A DNA stretch of 64,000 nucleotides from Kribbella pittospori (GTDB lineage Bacteria; Actinomycetota; Actinomycetes; Propionibacteriales; Kribbellaceae), in the NCBI RefSeq assembly GCF_004331465.1, contig NZ_SJKB01000013.1, positions 1-64,000 on the forward strand. Reading direction: 5' to 3'. Below are positions 1 through 8,194 of the stretch, in pieces. How positions within the stretch are numbered: the first letter of the stretch is position 1; the number at the start of each line of letters is the position of its first letter. The translations under genes and the position numbers were made by a program. A model generated the notes under the pieces. The model was given only the letters and a program-made list of their open reading frames with translations. It was not told where the DNA came from and made no database searches.

Positions 1-25
1 CCGACCAAAACCCCGACCAAGCCAC

Positions 26-60
26 GAGGCGCCCGCCCCGGCAACCGGGACGGGCGCCTC
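26..60. terminator. Hairpin terminator
   Basis: Two 16-base arms (26-41 and 45-60) pair with a single mismatch around a 3-base loop. The hairpin is GC-rich and lies just before the first gene, so it most likely ends transcription entering from the left. There is no clear T tract on the plus strand. Confidence 0.6.
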
Positions 61-70
61 ACCCTGCCAC

Positions 71-1036
71 TTGACAAGAACTCACTCCATATCAGCTGTG
101 CTGGCACTCGGCATCCCGGTGCTGGCACCGGTGGCTACGGCGGCGGCCGCACCGCCTGAGCAGTGCCTACAACATCCGATGGCCACACTGCCCGAGCTGA
201 CAGCGTTCGGCCCGAGTGCCGTCGCACCCGGCGGGCGGTTCGTGTCCGGGGGCGCCGAAGCGGCGGCCGACCGGCAAACCGCAGTGCAGTGGATCGACGG
301 CGTACCCGAGAACGTCGGCATGGTCGCCGAGTACACGTTCGCGTCGGATGTGAACGACGCCGGACAGCTCGTGGTCCTGGGAAGGACCAGGGGCAGCTAC
401 AGGAGCTTCATCTACGACGATGGCACCCTGCAGAACCTGCCGACACCGCCGGGTTACACCCAGGCCGTCGCCAGATTCATCAGCAACACCACGGGTGTCG
501 TGGCCGGCGTCACCTACTCTGATGCCTCGAAGTTGCGCGCCGTCATCTGGGGTGCCGATCATCAGCCGCACGTCCTGCCGGTCCCGGACGGGTTCGATGA
601 CGTGACGGTCAACGACATCGACGAGGACGGGACGGTCGTAGGGTCCGTCATCGCCCGGGATGGCGACGTCGTGTCGGCAGCGTACTGGCTCCCGGACGGG
701 ACGGTCACGCTGCTGCCGGGGACGTCGTCGTCCGAGGTGACAGCAGTTCGTGATGGTGTTGCCGTGGGCACCGATTCTGGACAGGCGGTGCGGTGGGTGC
801 TCGGCTCGGGAGAGCCGGGTACGCCGTTCGCCGCCGGCCGGCCGGTAGCGATTGCGGGTGATGGGACCGTGCTGATGGAGCACAGTGTGATCACGCCCGA
901 CGGCGTCGAACGGCAGCTGGAGCAGAAGCATCCGGATGAGTACGGTGTGTGGGCCGCCGGGATCGATGACAACCATCAGGTCTACGGGCTCGAGAACGCC
1001 TTCACCGGTGGAGCGGTGCGGTGGGACTGTAGCTGA
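71..1036 (+). CDS. Secreted HAF-type repeat protein
   Basis: The 321-residue protein starts at TTG and has a short N-terminal signal peptide (hydrophobic run about residues 8-27, ending in Ala-rich sequence before PPEQC). The mature part carries repeated units of the kind seen in extracellular HAF repeats: stretches like VNDIDEDGTVVGSV and VNDAGQLVVLG, alternating with W-x-x-G and L-P motifs, suggesting a beta-propeller-like fold. It should act outside the cell. No catalytic residues are recognisable and the function is unknown. The TTG start has no strong Shine-Dalgarno sequence; a second in-frame start further in would destroy the signal peptide, so this one is preferred. A hairpin follows the stop. 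Confidence 0.75.
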   Translation: MTRTHSISAVLALGIPVLAPVATAAAAPPEQCLQHPMATLPELTAFGPSAVAPGGRFVSGGAEAAADRQTAVQWIDGVPENVGMVAEYTFASDVNDAGQLVVLGRTRGSYRSFIYDDGTLQNLPTPPGYTQAVARFISNTTGVVAGVTYSDASKLRAVIWGADHQPHVLPVPDGFDDVTVNDIDEDGTVVGSVIARDGDVVSAAYWLPDGTVTLLPGTSSSEVTAVRDGVAVGTDSGQAVRWVLGSGEPGTPFAAGRPVAIAGDGTVLMEHSVITPDGVERQLEQKHPDEYGVWAAGIDDNHQVYGLENAFTGGAVRWDCS

Positions 1037-1042
1037 CAGACG

Positions 1043-1073
1043 AGACCGGCCCGGCCGGTGCCAGGGCCGGTCT
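1043..1073. terminator. Convergent-gene terminator
   Basis: Ten-base arms AGACCGGCCC (1043-1052) and GGGCCGGTCT (1064-1073) pair perfectly around an 11-base loop. The hairpin sits between two convergent genes and could serve both. Confidence 0.65.
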
Positions 1074-1080
1074 GTTGGTG

Positions 1081-1986
1081 TCAGTCGCCGTTCAGTGGGT
1101 CCAGGTCGGCGACGACGCCCCAGCGGAAGTTGACGGGGTCGGGGAAGGTGCCGTTGACCTTGCCGCGGCTCTGGATGACGGTGGCGGTGCCGTTGGCGTG
1201 GCCCACGGCGTACAGGTAGCCGGACTTGGTGTCCTTGTCGATGCCGAGCAGGAGGGTGCTGTTCACGCCGCACTTGGTCGCGGTCAGTTTCTCGAAGCCC
1301 TGCCAGGTGCCGGCGCGGACCTGCTTCACGATCGGTTTCATCGGGGCCGTGGTGGGGATCCGGATGGTGTAGAGCGAACCGCCGCGGAGGTTCGCCAGGA
1401 ACGTGTCGTACGTCGGGGTCTTGCTGATGAGCGCCATCGACTTCACCGCGCCGAACCCGGTCGCCGAACCCGTGAGGCGCCAACTCGAGCCGATGTTCCA
1501 CCGGTACAGCGTGCCGTCGCTCCGCAACCCGTAGGCGGTCTGACGGTAGACGGTGAAGTTCACATCGGCGTACTGCGACACCTCCAGCGCGGTGTAGTTC
1601 GTCCAGCCGCCACCGATCCGGGTGAGCTTCTTTTGCTCCGGCTCGTTCGTCGAGTAGAAGCTGCGGTACAACCCGTCGCCCTGCACCACCCAGCCCGACA
1701 CGTCCACGCCCGGGATGTTCGGCTCATGGATGAACGTCGTCGCGAGCCGCACCTGGCCGGGCTGATAGATCCCGGGCGTGGTGCCGGTCGCGCTCTTGCC
1801 AGGCGGAGTGGTAGCCGTAATCACACTGCCGGCGTCCGTCCCATTCGCCGTAATCGACTCGGCAACCAGACTGCACGCAGCGGCCGTTCCCTCCGCGGCC
1901 GCTACACCCGCCTGAGCCGGCACCCCAAGCACCGCCGCAGCAGTCAGCACCGACGCCCCAGCCAGACCCCCAACAAACCGTCGCAT
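1081..1986 (-). CDS. Secreted protein of unknown function
   Basis: The 301-residue product begins MRRFVGG with a typical Sec signal peptide (about residues 1-32, cleaved near A-x-A). The longer open frame upstream has no such start, so ATG at 1986 is chosen. The mature part has spaced aromatic and Gly-Thr-Leu-Tyr patterns (SDGTLYRW, GGSLYTIR, SGYLYAVGHANGTATVIQS) that recall lectin-type beta-propeller repeats. No enzyme motif is visible. Its C-terminal 40 residues are nearly repeated by a remnant directly upstream at 2060-2180, so this gene has had at least one tandem duplicate. It converges with the HAF-repeat gene. Confidence 0.75.
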   Translation of the reverse strand: MRRFVGGLAGASVLTAAAVLGVPAQAGVAAAEGTAAACSLVAESITANGTDAGSVITATTPPGKSATGTTPGIYQPGQVRLATTFIHEPNIPGVDVSGWVVQGDGLYRSFYSTNEPEQKKLTRIGGGWTNYTALEVSQYADVNFTVYRQTAYGLRSDGTLYRWNIGSSWRLTGSATGFGAVKSMALISKTPTYDTFLANLRGGSLYTIRIPTTAPMKPIVKQVRAGTWQGFEKLTATKCGVNSTLLLGIDKDTKSGYLYAVGHANGTATVIQSRGKVNGTFPDPVNFRWGVVADLDPLNGD

Positions 1987-2059
1987 CACAGCCGCTCCCC
2001 GCTCTCGAGTGCCTCTATACACATCGATGCAAGAGCAACCAAAAAGGTTGCAACCGGCC

Positions 2060-2180
2060 TCAGTCCCCGTTGAGCGGATCGAAGACGCCACGCCAACGGA
2101 AGTACAAGTTCTCAGGGAACGTCCCCTGGACCTTGCCAAGACTCTGGATCACCGTGGACGTCCCATTCGCGTGCCCTCCC
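2060..2180 (-). pseudogene. Remnant of a duplicated secreted-protein gene
   Basis: Read on the minus strand this stretch encodes GGHANGTSTVIQSLGKVQG and ends in the same DPLNGD-stop as the intact gene at 1081-1986 (there GHANGTATVIQSRGKVNG). Only the last 40 codons or so survive. Upstream, the frame runs into unrelated sequence and no signal peptide is present. It is best read as the 3-prime end left after tandem duplication and deletion. The next downstream feature on the same strand is the intact copy's start. Confidence 0.7.
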
Positions 2181-2239
2181 GGGTCCGCAGTCGCGGAAGT
2201 GGCTCGATCGCACGCCACCACAGTGTTTTCCGTTGAGGA

Positions 2240-2280
2240 GCACGCGACGGCAGGAGCGCGCGTACGAGGGGCGCGTGGGA
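2240..2280. repeat. Dispersed repeat, copy 1
   Basis: About 40 bases containing CACGCGACGGCAGGAGCGCG then GCGCGTGGG closely match 36845-36885 (CACGCGACGACAGGAGCGCG then GCGCGTGGG). Both copies lie in non-coding DNA. The element's nature is unknown. Confidence 0.5.
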
Positions 2281-2330
2281 CGCCCGGCGGAGGAGGGACG
2301 ACGGAGCGAACGTGCCGGGCGCGGGGGTTT

Positions 2331-3233
2331 CTACGGGGTGAGGGGATTGTGGCGCAGTGGCGGTTGGACGGTGGGGACCTCGTCGGGCCAAGTGAGTTCG
2401 GAGAGCCACATGGTTCGGCCGCGGGGGTCGGTGCCGGGGGACTCGGGGTGCCAGGCGTGGTAGACGAACCAGTCGCGTCCGCCGTGGTGGAGGACCATGT
2501 TGTGGCCAGGCCCAGCGGCGTCCGGGGAGGAGGACAAGATGGGGTCGCCGGACTTCGTGCACGGGCCGGTGGGCGACGAGCAGCGCGCATGACCGACGGC
2601 GTACTCGGCGCGGTCGAAGGCGTTCGCCGAGTAGAAGAGATGGAAGACGCCTGACCGTTCCACCATGTACGGCGCTTCGACCAGCGCACCCTCCCACGGG
2701 AGGTCCTGCTTGATCAGCCGATGCACCGGACCGGTCAACGAAAGACCGTCGGGCGACAGTTCCGACGCGTAGATCCAGGTGTCGACGCCGATCGAGTTGC
2801 CGTCGTTCTTCCAGTACAGCCAGCGCCGCCCGGACGAGTCCTGGAACGGCGACGCGTCGATCGAACCGCCCTCGTCTGCCTGACAAATCAACGGTTCAGA
2901 CGATTTGTCGACATATGGACCTGTCGGCTCGGACGCGACCGCAACCCCGATGCACTGCCGGCCGAAGGCAGTCCCGTGAGTCGTGTAATACATGACGTAC
3001 CGATCGGGCCCGTGCACCGAAATCTCCGGCGCCCAGACCCGACCCGGCGACGACCAATCCGGCAACGACGGCAGAGCGTCGCCGACCTGCTCCCACGCCA
3101 CCAGGTCGGCAGACCGCAGAGTCTGCACGTTCCCCAGCGGACCGTTGGTCGCGAAGGCGTAGAAGCCGTTGCCCACCGCAATGATGGCTGGGTCGGCGAA
3201 GTTGCCGTCGTAGACCGGATTGGTGAATCCCAC
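2331..3233 (-). CDS. GH43 glycoside hydrolase (arabinosidase/xylosidase type)
   Basis: The 300-residue protein matches a single GH43 five-bladed beta-propeller. The three acidic catalytic residues of the family can be placed: Asp14 in NFADPAI (base), Asp126 in GGSIDASPF (pKa modulator) and Glu186 in LVEAPYM (acid). There is no signal peptide, so it probably acts in the cytoplasm on imported arabino- or xylo-oligosaccharides. It is the last gene of a probable operon with a secreted GH43 (stop 35 bases upstream of this start) and a GH51 arabinofuranosidase. The exact substrate cannot be read from the motifs; release of arabinose is inferred from the neighbours. Confidence 0.88.
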   Translation of the reverse strand: MGFTNPVYDGNFADPAIIAVGNGFYAFATNGPLGNVQTLRSADLVAWEQVGDALPSLPDWSSPGRVWAPEISVHGPDRYVMYYTTHGTAFGRQCIGVAVASEPTGPYVDKSSEPLICQADEGGSIDASPFQDSSGRRWLYWKNDGNSIGVDTWIYASELSPDGLSLTGPVHRLIKQDLPWEGALVEAPYMVERSGVFHLFYSANAFDRAEYAVGHARCSSPTGPCTKSGDPILSSSPDAAGPGHNMVLHHGGRDWFVYHAWHPESPGTDPRGRTMWLSELTWPDEVPTVQPPLRHNPLTP

Positions 3234-3268
3234 GTGTCTCCCTACGTGCTCTCGCAGAACCGCACGAA

Positions 3269-5518
3269 CTACTTGCTCTCGTAGAACCGCAGATAATCGA
3301 ACGTCGCCACCGGCGCCGGGTTCGCACCGGTGAACTCACCATGTGCATACAACCCCAGCTTCGGCGTCTGCCCCGCAGGCAGCACCCACGACGCACCCCA
3401 CGTCCAGTTCTTCCCATCCACCGAAGTCCCAGCCCGGTAGACATTCTCACCAGCAGCGTTCTTGCTATACGCGATCCGCATCCACAACGTCGACGCCGAC
3501 CGCCCGATCGCCGCCGCACCGTACGTAGTCGCACCATCCGACGGTCGCGCCACCAACTCACGCCCGTACTCCGTCTGCCGTGTCTTCCAGATCGAGACGG
3601 AGCCAAGCCGCGCGAAGTCGTCGTCGTTGAGATAGACGATCATCCCGGCCTGCTGATAGTTGCGTACGTCGTCCGCACCGAGGTCGAGGTGCAGTTTGGT
3701 CTCGGCGATCCAACTGTTCCCGGCCGGCGTCTGGTGGAACAGCAACCCCGCGTTGTTCCCACTGCCGACCATGTCCGCGTTCTCCAACGGCCACGATAAC
3801 TTGCCATCAGCAACAACCGCGTTGGCGTCCTGACGCACCCACGACCACTCGTCACCCAGGTCCGACGAGAAGTCGTCCCCAGCCAACAGCTCCCCGGTCC
3901 GCGGTACGTCGGCCATCCGTCGTACCGGCTCCGCCACCGGCCGGACGGTCAGGTTGTCGACCTCGGCCGACCCGAGCCACCGCACCGGCGCAGCCCGAAG
4001 CTTCAGACCGGGTACGGCGAGCTGCGCCTCGGCGTACACGTCACCTAAACCGGCGTCGTTCACCCGAGCAGACACAGTCGTACCGGAGACCTGCACGCTC
4101 AGCTTGTTCCATTGCGACCGGTCGAAGTCGGCCGGCAGCGCGGCCGAAGCAGTCCGGTGTCCCGCCACAACCGTCACCTTGCCGCCAGACACAGTAGCGA
4201 CGACCTCGTTGCCGAGCACCGTGCTGAACGAACCGCCCAAGAGGACGTCGGCCTCGACACGGAGCGAACCACCCGGCGCGGACTGACGCGTCTGCGCAGC
4301 ACCGGAAATCGACGCCGTCGGTCCGCCCAAAGCATCACCAGGTTGCCGGCCGGCACCAACCAGACCGCCAGCCGGATCGGTCGAGTCGATCCCGAGTCCG
4401 GACCCGGTCGTCGGCGCGGGCACCGGGCCCTCGGACGGGCCGAGACCGGCTCGGGTCCGCGGCCAGCCGTCGATCCAGTCGATCCGGTCGATCAGCATCG
4501 GCCGGCGGTTGACGCCGAGCGGGTTCGTCAGCCACGGCGTACCGCGGTCGATCGCGTGGTAGACGATGTGGTCCTGGCCGGCCGCGTCGGTGATGAACGC
4601 ATGGTGGCCGGGTCCGATCCACTTGTTGCCGTTCTGCGTGATGACCGTCGTACCGCCGACGTGCGAGTCGGTCAGCGCGACACCGTCCTTGTCGAGGAAC
4701 GGGCCGCGAGGTGAGCGGGACCGGCCGGCGAAGACCGAGTAGCCGGTGCTCGGGCCGGCGCAGCAGTTCATCGACGAGCCCATGAAGTAGTACCAGCCGT
4801 CGCGGTAGACGACGTACGAGCCCTCGTAGCGGTCGCCGATGGTCACCTGGGTCGGCGTACCGACCGAGTGGAGGCCGTCCGGCGAGAGTTCGGTGACGGA
4901 GATGCCGCCGTTGAAGCCGCCGTAGTACAGGTACCGCTTGCCGTCGGCGGCGGTCAGCAGAGCGGGGTCGATCGTGCCGAGGAAGCCGCCGTTCCCGTCC
5001 GATCTCGGCGCGACGACCGGTCCGTCGGTAGCGGTCCACGGTCCGGTCGGGGTCGGGGCGGTGGCCACGCCGATCGCAGGATCGCCGCCGGCGTTGGCCG
5101 TGGTGTCGGTGACGGTGAAGTACATGACGTACCGGCCGCCGAAGTAGCGGATGTCGGGCGCCCAGAAGAACGAACCGGGCGCGGCCCAGGCCGGCTTGGT
5201 CGCGTCGGTGAAGACGGTGCCCAGATACTCCCAGGAACCGAAGTCCTTGGTCCGGGCCATGTGCATCAGGCCGAACGGGCCGTTCGCGACCAGCGGGTCG
5301 GAGGTGGCGTAGGCGTACCAGTAGCCGTCCCGGCCCTGGATGATCGACGGGTCGGCGAACGTGTCGGCGAAGCTGGACGTGATCGGGTTGGTGGTCTTCA
5401 CCGCGGGGTCGGGTGCAGCCGTGGCGGCCGTCGTACCGGCGGCCAGGGCAGCCACAGCGCAGACTGCGGCGAGGAATCTTCTCGGAGGCACGGGCGGGTT
5501 CCTCTCTGTTTGGTGCAT
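3269..5518 (-). CDS. Secreted multidomain GH43 arabinan hydrolase
   Basis: The 749-residue protein starts at ATG 5518, which shares one base with the stop of the upstream GH51 gene (TGATG), suggesting translational coupling. Residues 1-36 form a signal peptide. The GH43 catalytic domain spans about 45-330, with Asp56 (TFADPSI), Asp184 (GTIDPAL) and Glu232 (RYEGSYV) in the catalytic positions. Two beta-sandwich segments follow: one about 345-530 and a C-terminal one about 540-749 (DDFSSDLGDEWSW ... FDYLRFYESK) of the concanavalin-like type often attached to GH43. It should attack arabinan or arabinoxylan outside the cell and feed products to the cytoplasmic GH43 and GH51. A longer reading frame extends upstream through the GH51 gene but is a shadow. 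Confidence 0.88.
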   Translation of the reverse strand: MHQTERNPPVPPRRFLAAVCAVAALAAGTTAATAAPDPAVKTTNPITSSFADTFADPSIIQGRDGYWYAYATSDPLVANGPFGLMHMARTKDFGSWEYLGTVFTDATKPAWAAPGSFFWAPDIRYFGGRYVMYFTVTDTTANAGGDPAIGVATAPTPTGPWTATDGPVVAPRSDGNGGFLGTIDPALLTAADGKRYLYYGGFNGGISVTELSPDGLHSVGTPTQVTIGDRYEGSYVVYRDGWYYFMGSSMNCCAGPSTGYSVFAGRSRSPRGPFLDKDGVALTDSHVGGTTVITQNGNKWIGPGHHAFITDAAGQDHIVYHAIDRGTPWLTNPLGVNRRPMLIDRIDWIDGWPRTRAGLGPSEGPVPAPTTGSGLGIDSTDPAGGLVGAGRQPGDALGGPTASISGAAQTRQSAPGGSLRVEADVLLGGSFSTVLGNEVVATVSGGKVTVVAGHRTASAALPADFDRSQWNKLSVQVSGTTVSARVNDAGLGDVYAEAQLAVPGLKLRAAPVRWLGSAEVDNLTVRPVAEPVRRMADVPRTGELLAGDDFSSDLGDEWSWVRQDANAVVADGKLSWPLENADMVGSGNNAGLLFHQTPAGNSWIAETKLHLDLGADDVRNYQQAGMIVYLNDDDFARLGSVSIWKTRQTEYGRELVARPSDGATTYGAAAIGRSASTLWMRIAYSKNAAGENVYRAGTSVDGKNWTWGASWVLPAGQTPKLGLYAHGEFTGANPAPVATFDYLRFYESK

Positions 5519-7020
5519 CAGCCTTCGTCGGTGCGGAGGCGGATCAGGTGCCACGACGCGGGCGGCAGCGTGGCGGTGCAGTTCCCGTCGACGACCTCGG
5601 TGCCGTCGACGGACCGGGGCACCACCCGGTCCGGGTCGTCCGCGGTGTTCGCCGCGGCCCGGTCGTCGTCGTACAGGGCCAGGTGCTCGACCACACGCAG
5701 ACCGCGGCCGAGCGGGATCTCCAGGTCGACCTTGTCGGTCTCGCTCCGGTTCACCACGAAGATCGCGGTCTCGCCGGTGCTCTCGTCGTACGTCGCTGTG
5801 CTCCACAGCGCCGGGATGCGGCCGAAGGCTGCGGTGTCGATCTCCGGTCCGTCGCCGATCGCGGTCTGCAGAACGGTCGGACCGGCGTACCGGGCGGTCA
5901 GTGCGAAGGGGTGGAAGGTGGTCTGCCGCCAGGCCCGGCCGTCCGGCTCGGTCCGGATCGGCGCGATCACGTTGACCAGTTGCGCGAGGCAAGCGATCTT
6001 CACCCGGTCGGCGTGCCGCAGCAGCGTGATCAGCAGGCTGCCGACCACCACCGCGTCGTCGACCGTGTAGGTGTCCTCGATCAACGGGCTCACCTCGCGG
6101 ATCCCGAGGCCGAGCTCGCCGGGGAAGTGCCGCTGATTCCAGACATTCCATTCGTCGAACGACAAGGTGATCTCCGTGTCGCTGCGCTTCAGCGCCTTCA
6201 CGTGATCGGCGGTCGCGACCACCGAGGAGATCATCCGGTCCATCTCTTCGGCCGCCGCGAGGAAGCTGGCCTGGTCACCGTCGTGCGGTTCGTAGTACGC
6301 GTGCAGGCTGATGTGGTCGACCAGGTCGTACGTGCGTTCCAGCACGACCCGCTCCCACTCACCGAACGTCGGCATCCCCGCATTGCTCGAGCCGCACGCG
6401 ACCAGTTCGAGACCGGGCTCGACCCGGCGCATCGCGTTCGCGGTCTCCTCGGCCAGCCGGGCGTACTCCTCGGCGGTCTTGTGGCCGATCTGCCACGGGC
6501 CGTCCATCTCGTTGCCCAGGCACCACACCTTGATGCCGTACGGCGCCTCGTGGCCGTTGGCGACCCGGCGATCGGGCAGCTCCGTGCCGGCCGGGAGGTT
6601 GCAGTACTCCAGCAGCTCGACCGCTTCCTTGATCCCGCGGGTGCCGAGGTTGACGGCCCAGATCGGCTCGACCTCCGCCTTGCCGGCCCAGGCGACGAAC
6701 TCGTCGGTCCCGAACTGGTTCGGCTCGATCGCCCGCCAGGCCAGGTCGAGCCGGCGCGGCCGCTGGTCCTTCGGCCCGACGCCGTCCTCCCAGTCGTAGT
6801 TCGAGACGAAGTTCCCACCGGGGTAGCGGATCGTGGTGACGCCGAGCTCGCGGACCAGCTCCAGCACGTCCTCGCGAAAGCCTTCCGGGTCGGCGGTCGC
6901 GTGGCCGGGCTCGTAGATCCCGGTGTAGACGCAGCGGCCCATGTGCTCGACGAACGAGCCGAACAGACGCCGGTCGAGCGCACCGACCACGAACGCACGA
7001 TCCACGACAAGGCGTGCCAC
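5518..7020 (-). CDS. abfA: Alpha-L-arabinofuranosidase, GH51
   Basis: The 500-residue enzyme removes terminal arabinofuranosyl units from arabinan and arabinoxylan fragments. GH51 landmarks are clear: FGSFVEHMGRCVYTGIYEP at the start, the acid/base Glu171 in CLGNEMDGPW and the nucleophile Glu290 in LSFDEWNVWN. No signal peptide is present, so it is cytoplasmic. The GTG start at 7020 is supported by GGGAGG five bases upstream and by usual family length; the frame extends further upstream without support. It is the first gene of the arabinan operon and is divergent from a LacI regulator. Two operator-like sites lie just upstream of its start. Confidence 0.93.
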   Translation of the reverse strand: MARLVVDRAFVVGALDRRLFGSFVEHMGRCVYTGIYEPGHATADPEGFREDVLELVRELGVTTIRYPGGNFVSNYDWEDGVGPKDQRPRRLDLAWRAIEPNQFGTDEFVAWAGKAEVEPIWAVNLGTRGIKEAVELLEYCNLPAGTELPDRRVANGHEAPYGIKVWCLGNEMDGPWQIGHKTAEEYARLAEETANAMRRVEPGLELVACGSSNAGMPTFGEWERVVLERTYDLVDHISLHAYYEPHDGDQASFLAAAEEMDRMISSVVATADHVKALKRSDTEITLSFDEWNVWNQRHFPGELGLGIREVSPLIEDTYTVDDAVVVGSLLITLLRHADRVKIACLAQLVNVIAPIRTEPDGRAWRQTTFHPFALTARYAGPTVLQTAIGDGPEIDTAAFGRIPALWSTATYDESTGETAIFVVNRSETDKVDLEIPLGRGLRVVEHLALYDDDRAAANTADDPDRVVPRSVDGTEVVDGNCTATLPPASWHLIRLRTDEG

Positions 7021-7038
7021 GAGGCCTCCCAGCGAGTG

Positions 7039-7074
7039 TTTACAACGTTTAACGTGGATGTCTACAACGATTGA
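7039..7074. promoter_or_regulatory. Paired LacI-type operator sites
   Basis: Two related 14-base elements, TTTACAACGTTTAA (7039-7052) and TCTACAACGATTGA (7061-7074), share the pattern TnTACAACGnTTnA. They are 22 bases apart, two helical turns. They lie between the GH51 start and the divergent LacI gene and contain the central CG typical of LacI/GalR operators. Inference: the regulator at 7146 binds here. Confidence 0.55.
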
Positions 7075-7145
7075 TATCCGGTGTAAAGGGTTCACCCCCT
7101 GCGGGCATGACACACTCAGGCGACAGGCGGTGACAGGAGGTAGGG

Positions 7146-8147
7146 ATGGCGACCAGGCTGAGCGACGTGGCCGCACGGGCCGGCGTGTCGGTGAAGACCG
7201 TGTCGAACGTCATCAACGACTACCCGCACATCACCGCGCACACCCGGGCGAAGGTCGAGGCCGCGATCGCCGCCCTGGACTACAAGCCGAACGTCAGCGC
7301 CCGCTCGCTGCGCAAGGGCCGGTCGGACTTCATCGCCCTGGCCATCCCCGAGATGGCCTCGCCGTACTTCGCCGAACTCGGCGCGGCGATCAGCCGGGCG
7401 GCGAAGCGGCGTGGCATCACCGTGCTGATCGACCAGACCGAGGGCGAGGCAGCGGCCGAGAAGCTTGTCCTTGACGGGATGCGCGGGCAACTGATCGACG
7501 GCATCATCTTCTCTCCGATCACCACCGCCCCGGCGAAGATCGGCACGGCCGGTACGGCGAAACCCCTTGTCCTGCTGGGCGAACGGCCCGCCGGTGGCAC
7601 CTTCGACCACGTCGCGGTCGACTCGGTCCAGGCATCGTACGACGCGACCACGCACCTGATCTCGATCGGCCGGCGGCGGATCGCGGCGATCGGGGTCGGC
7701 GGGGGAGCAGGCACCGGAGCGGTCCGGCGGAAGGGATACCGGAAGGCCCTGAAGGCGGCGGGATTGCCGCACGACCCGGCGCTCGAGCTGGCCGGGACCG
7801 GCTATCACCGCGACGACGGCGCGGCCTCGATGCGTGAACTGCTCGCGTTGCCCGGGCGACCGGATGCGGTGTTCTGTTTCAACGACCTGCTCGCGCTCGG
7901 CGCGCTGCGAACGCTGGCCGACGTGGGCCTGTCGGTGCCGGGGGACGTCGCGGTCGTGGGCTTCGACGATATCGAGGACGGCCGGTACCACTCGCCGTCG
8001 TTGACCACGATCTCGCCGGACAAGGAGTGGCTGGCGCGCAACGCGGTCGATCTGCTGCTGGAGCGGATCTCCGGCAACGGTGAGGCCGCACGCCGCGACC
8101 TCACCGTTCCGTACACGTTGGAGATCCGCGAGACGACCGCCGGCTGA
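7146..8147 (+). CDS. LacI-family transcriptional regulator
   Basis: The 333-residue protein starts with the LacI helix-turn-helix (RLSDVAARAGVSVKTVSNVINDYPHIT, about residues 4-30) and hinge (NVSARSLRKGRSD). A periplasmic-binding-protein-like sugar sensor domain runs from about residue 60 to the end (VVGFDDIEDGRYHSPSLTTI near the C-terminus). AGGAGG lies seven bases before the ATG. It is divergent from the GH51/GH43 operon and is therefore the likely repressor of arabinan use, released by an arabinose-type ligand. It converges with a monooxygenase gene, with a tandem repeat at the junction. Confidence 0.93.
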   Translation: MATRLSDVAARAGVSVKTVSNVINDYPHITAHTRAKVEAAIAALDYKPNVSARSLRKGRSDFIALAIPEMASPYFAELGAAISRAAKRRGITVLIDQTEGEAAAEKLVLDGMRGQLIDGIIFSPITTAPAKIGTAGTAKPLVLLGERPAGGTFDHVAVDSVQASYDATTHLISIGRRRIAAIGVGGGAGTGAVRRKGYRKALKAAGLPHDPALELAGTGYHRDDGAASMRELLALPGRPDAVFCFNDLLALGALRTLADVGLSVPGDVAVVGFDDIEDGRYHSPSLTTISPDKEWLARNAVDLLLERISGNGEAARRDLTVPYTLEIRETTAG

Positions 8148-8194
8148 TCAGCGGCCGGGGCTGATCAGCGATCGGGGCTGATCAGCGATCGGGG
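8144..8194. repeat. Three 17-base tandem repeats
   Basis: Three units of CTGATCAGCGATCGGGG (the first with GGCC for GATC) run head to tail. The array contains the stop codons of both convergent genes: the LacI stop is in unit 1 and the monooxygenase stop in unit 3. Confidence 0.85.

Noticed and set aside
5519..6151. Upstream extension of the secreted GH43 gene
   Set aside because: It lies inside the GH51 gene, and a signal peptide starts exactly at ATG 5518.
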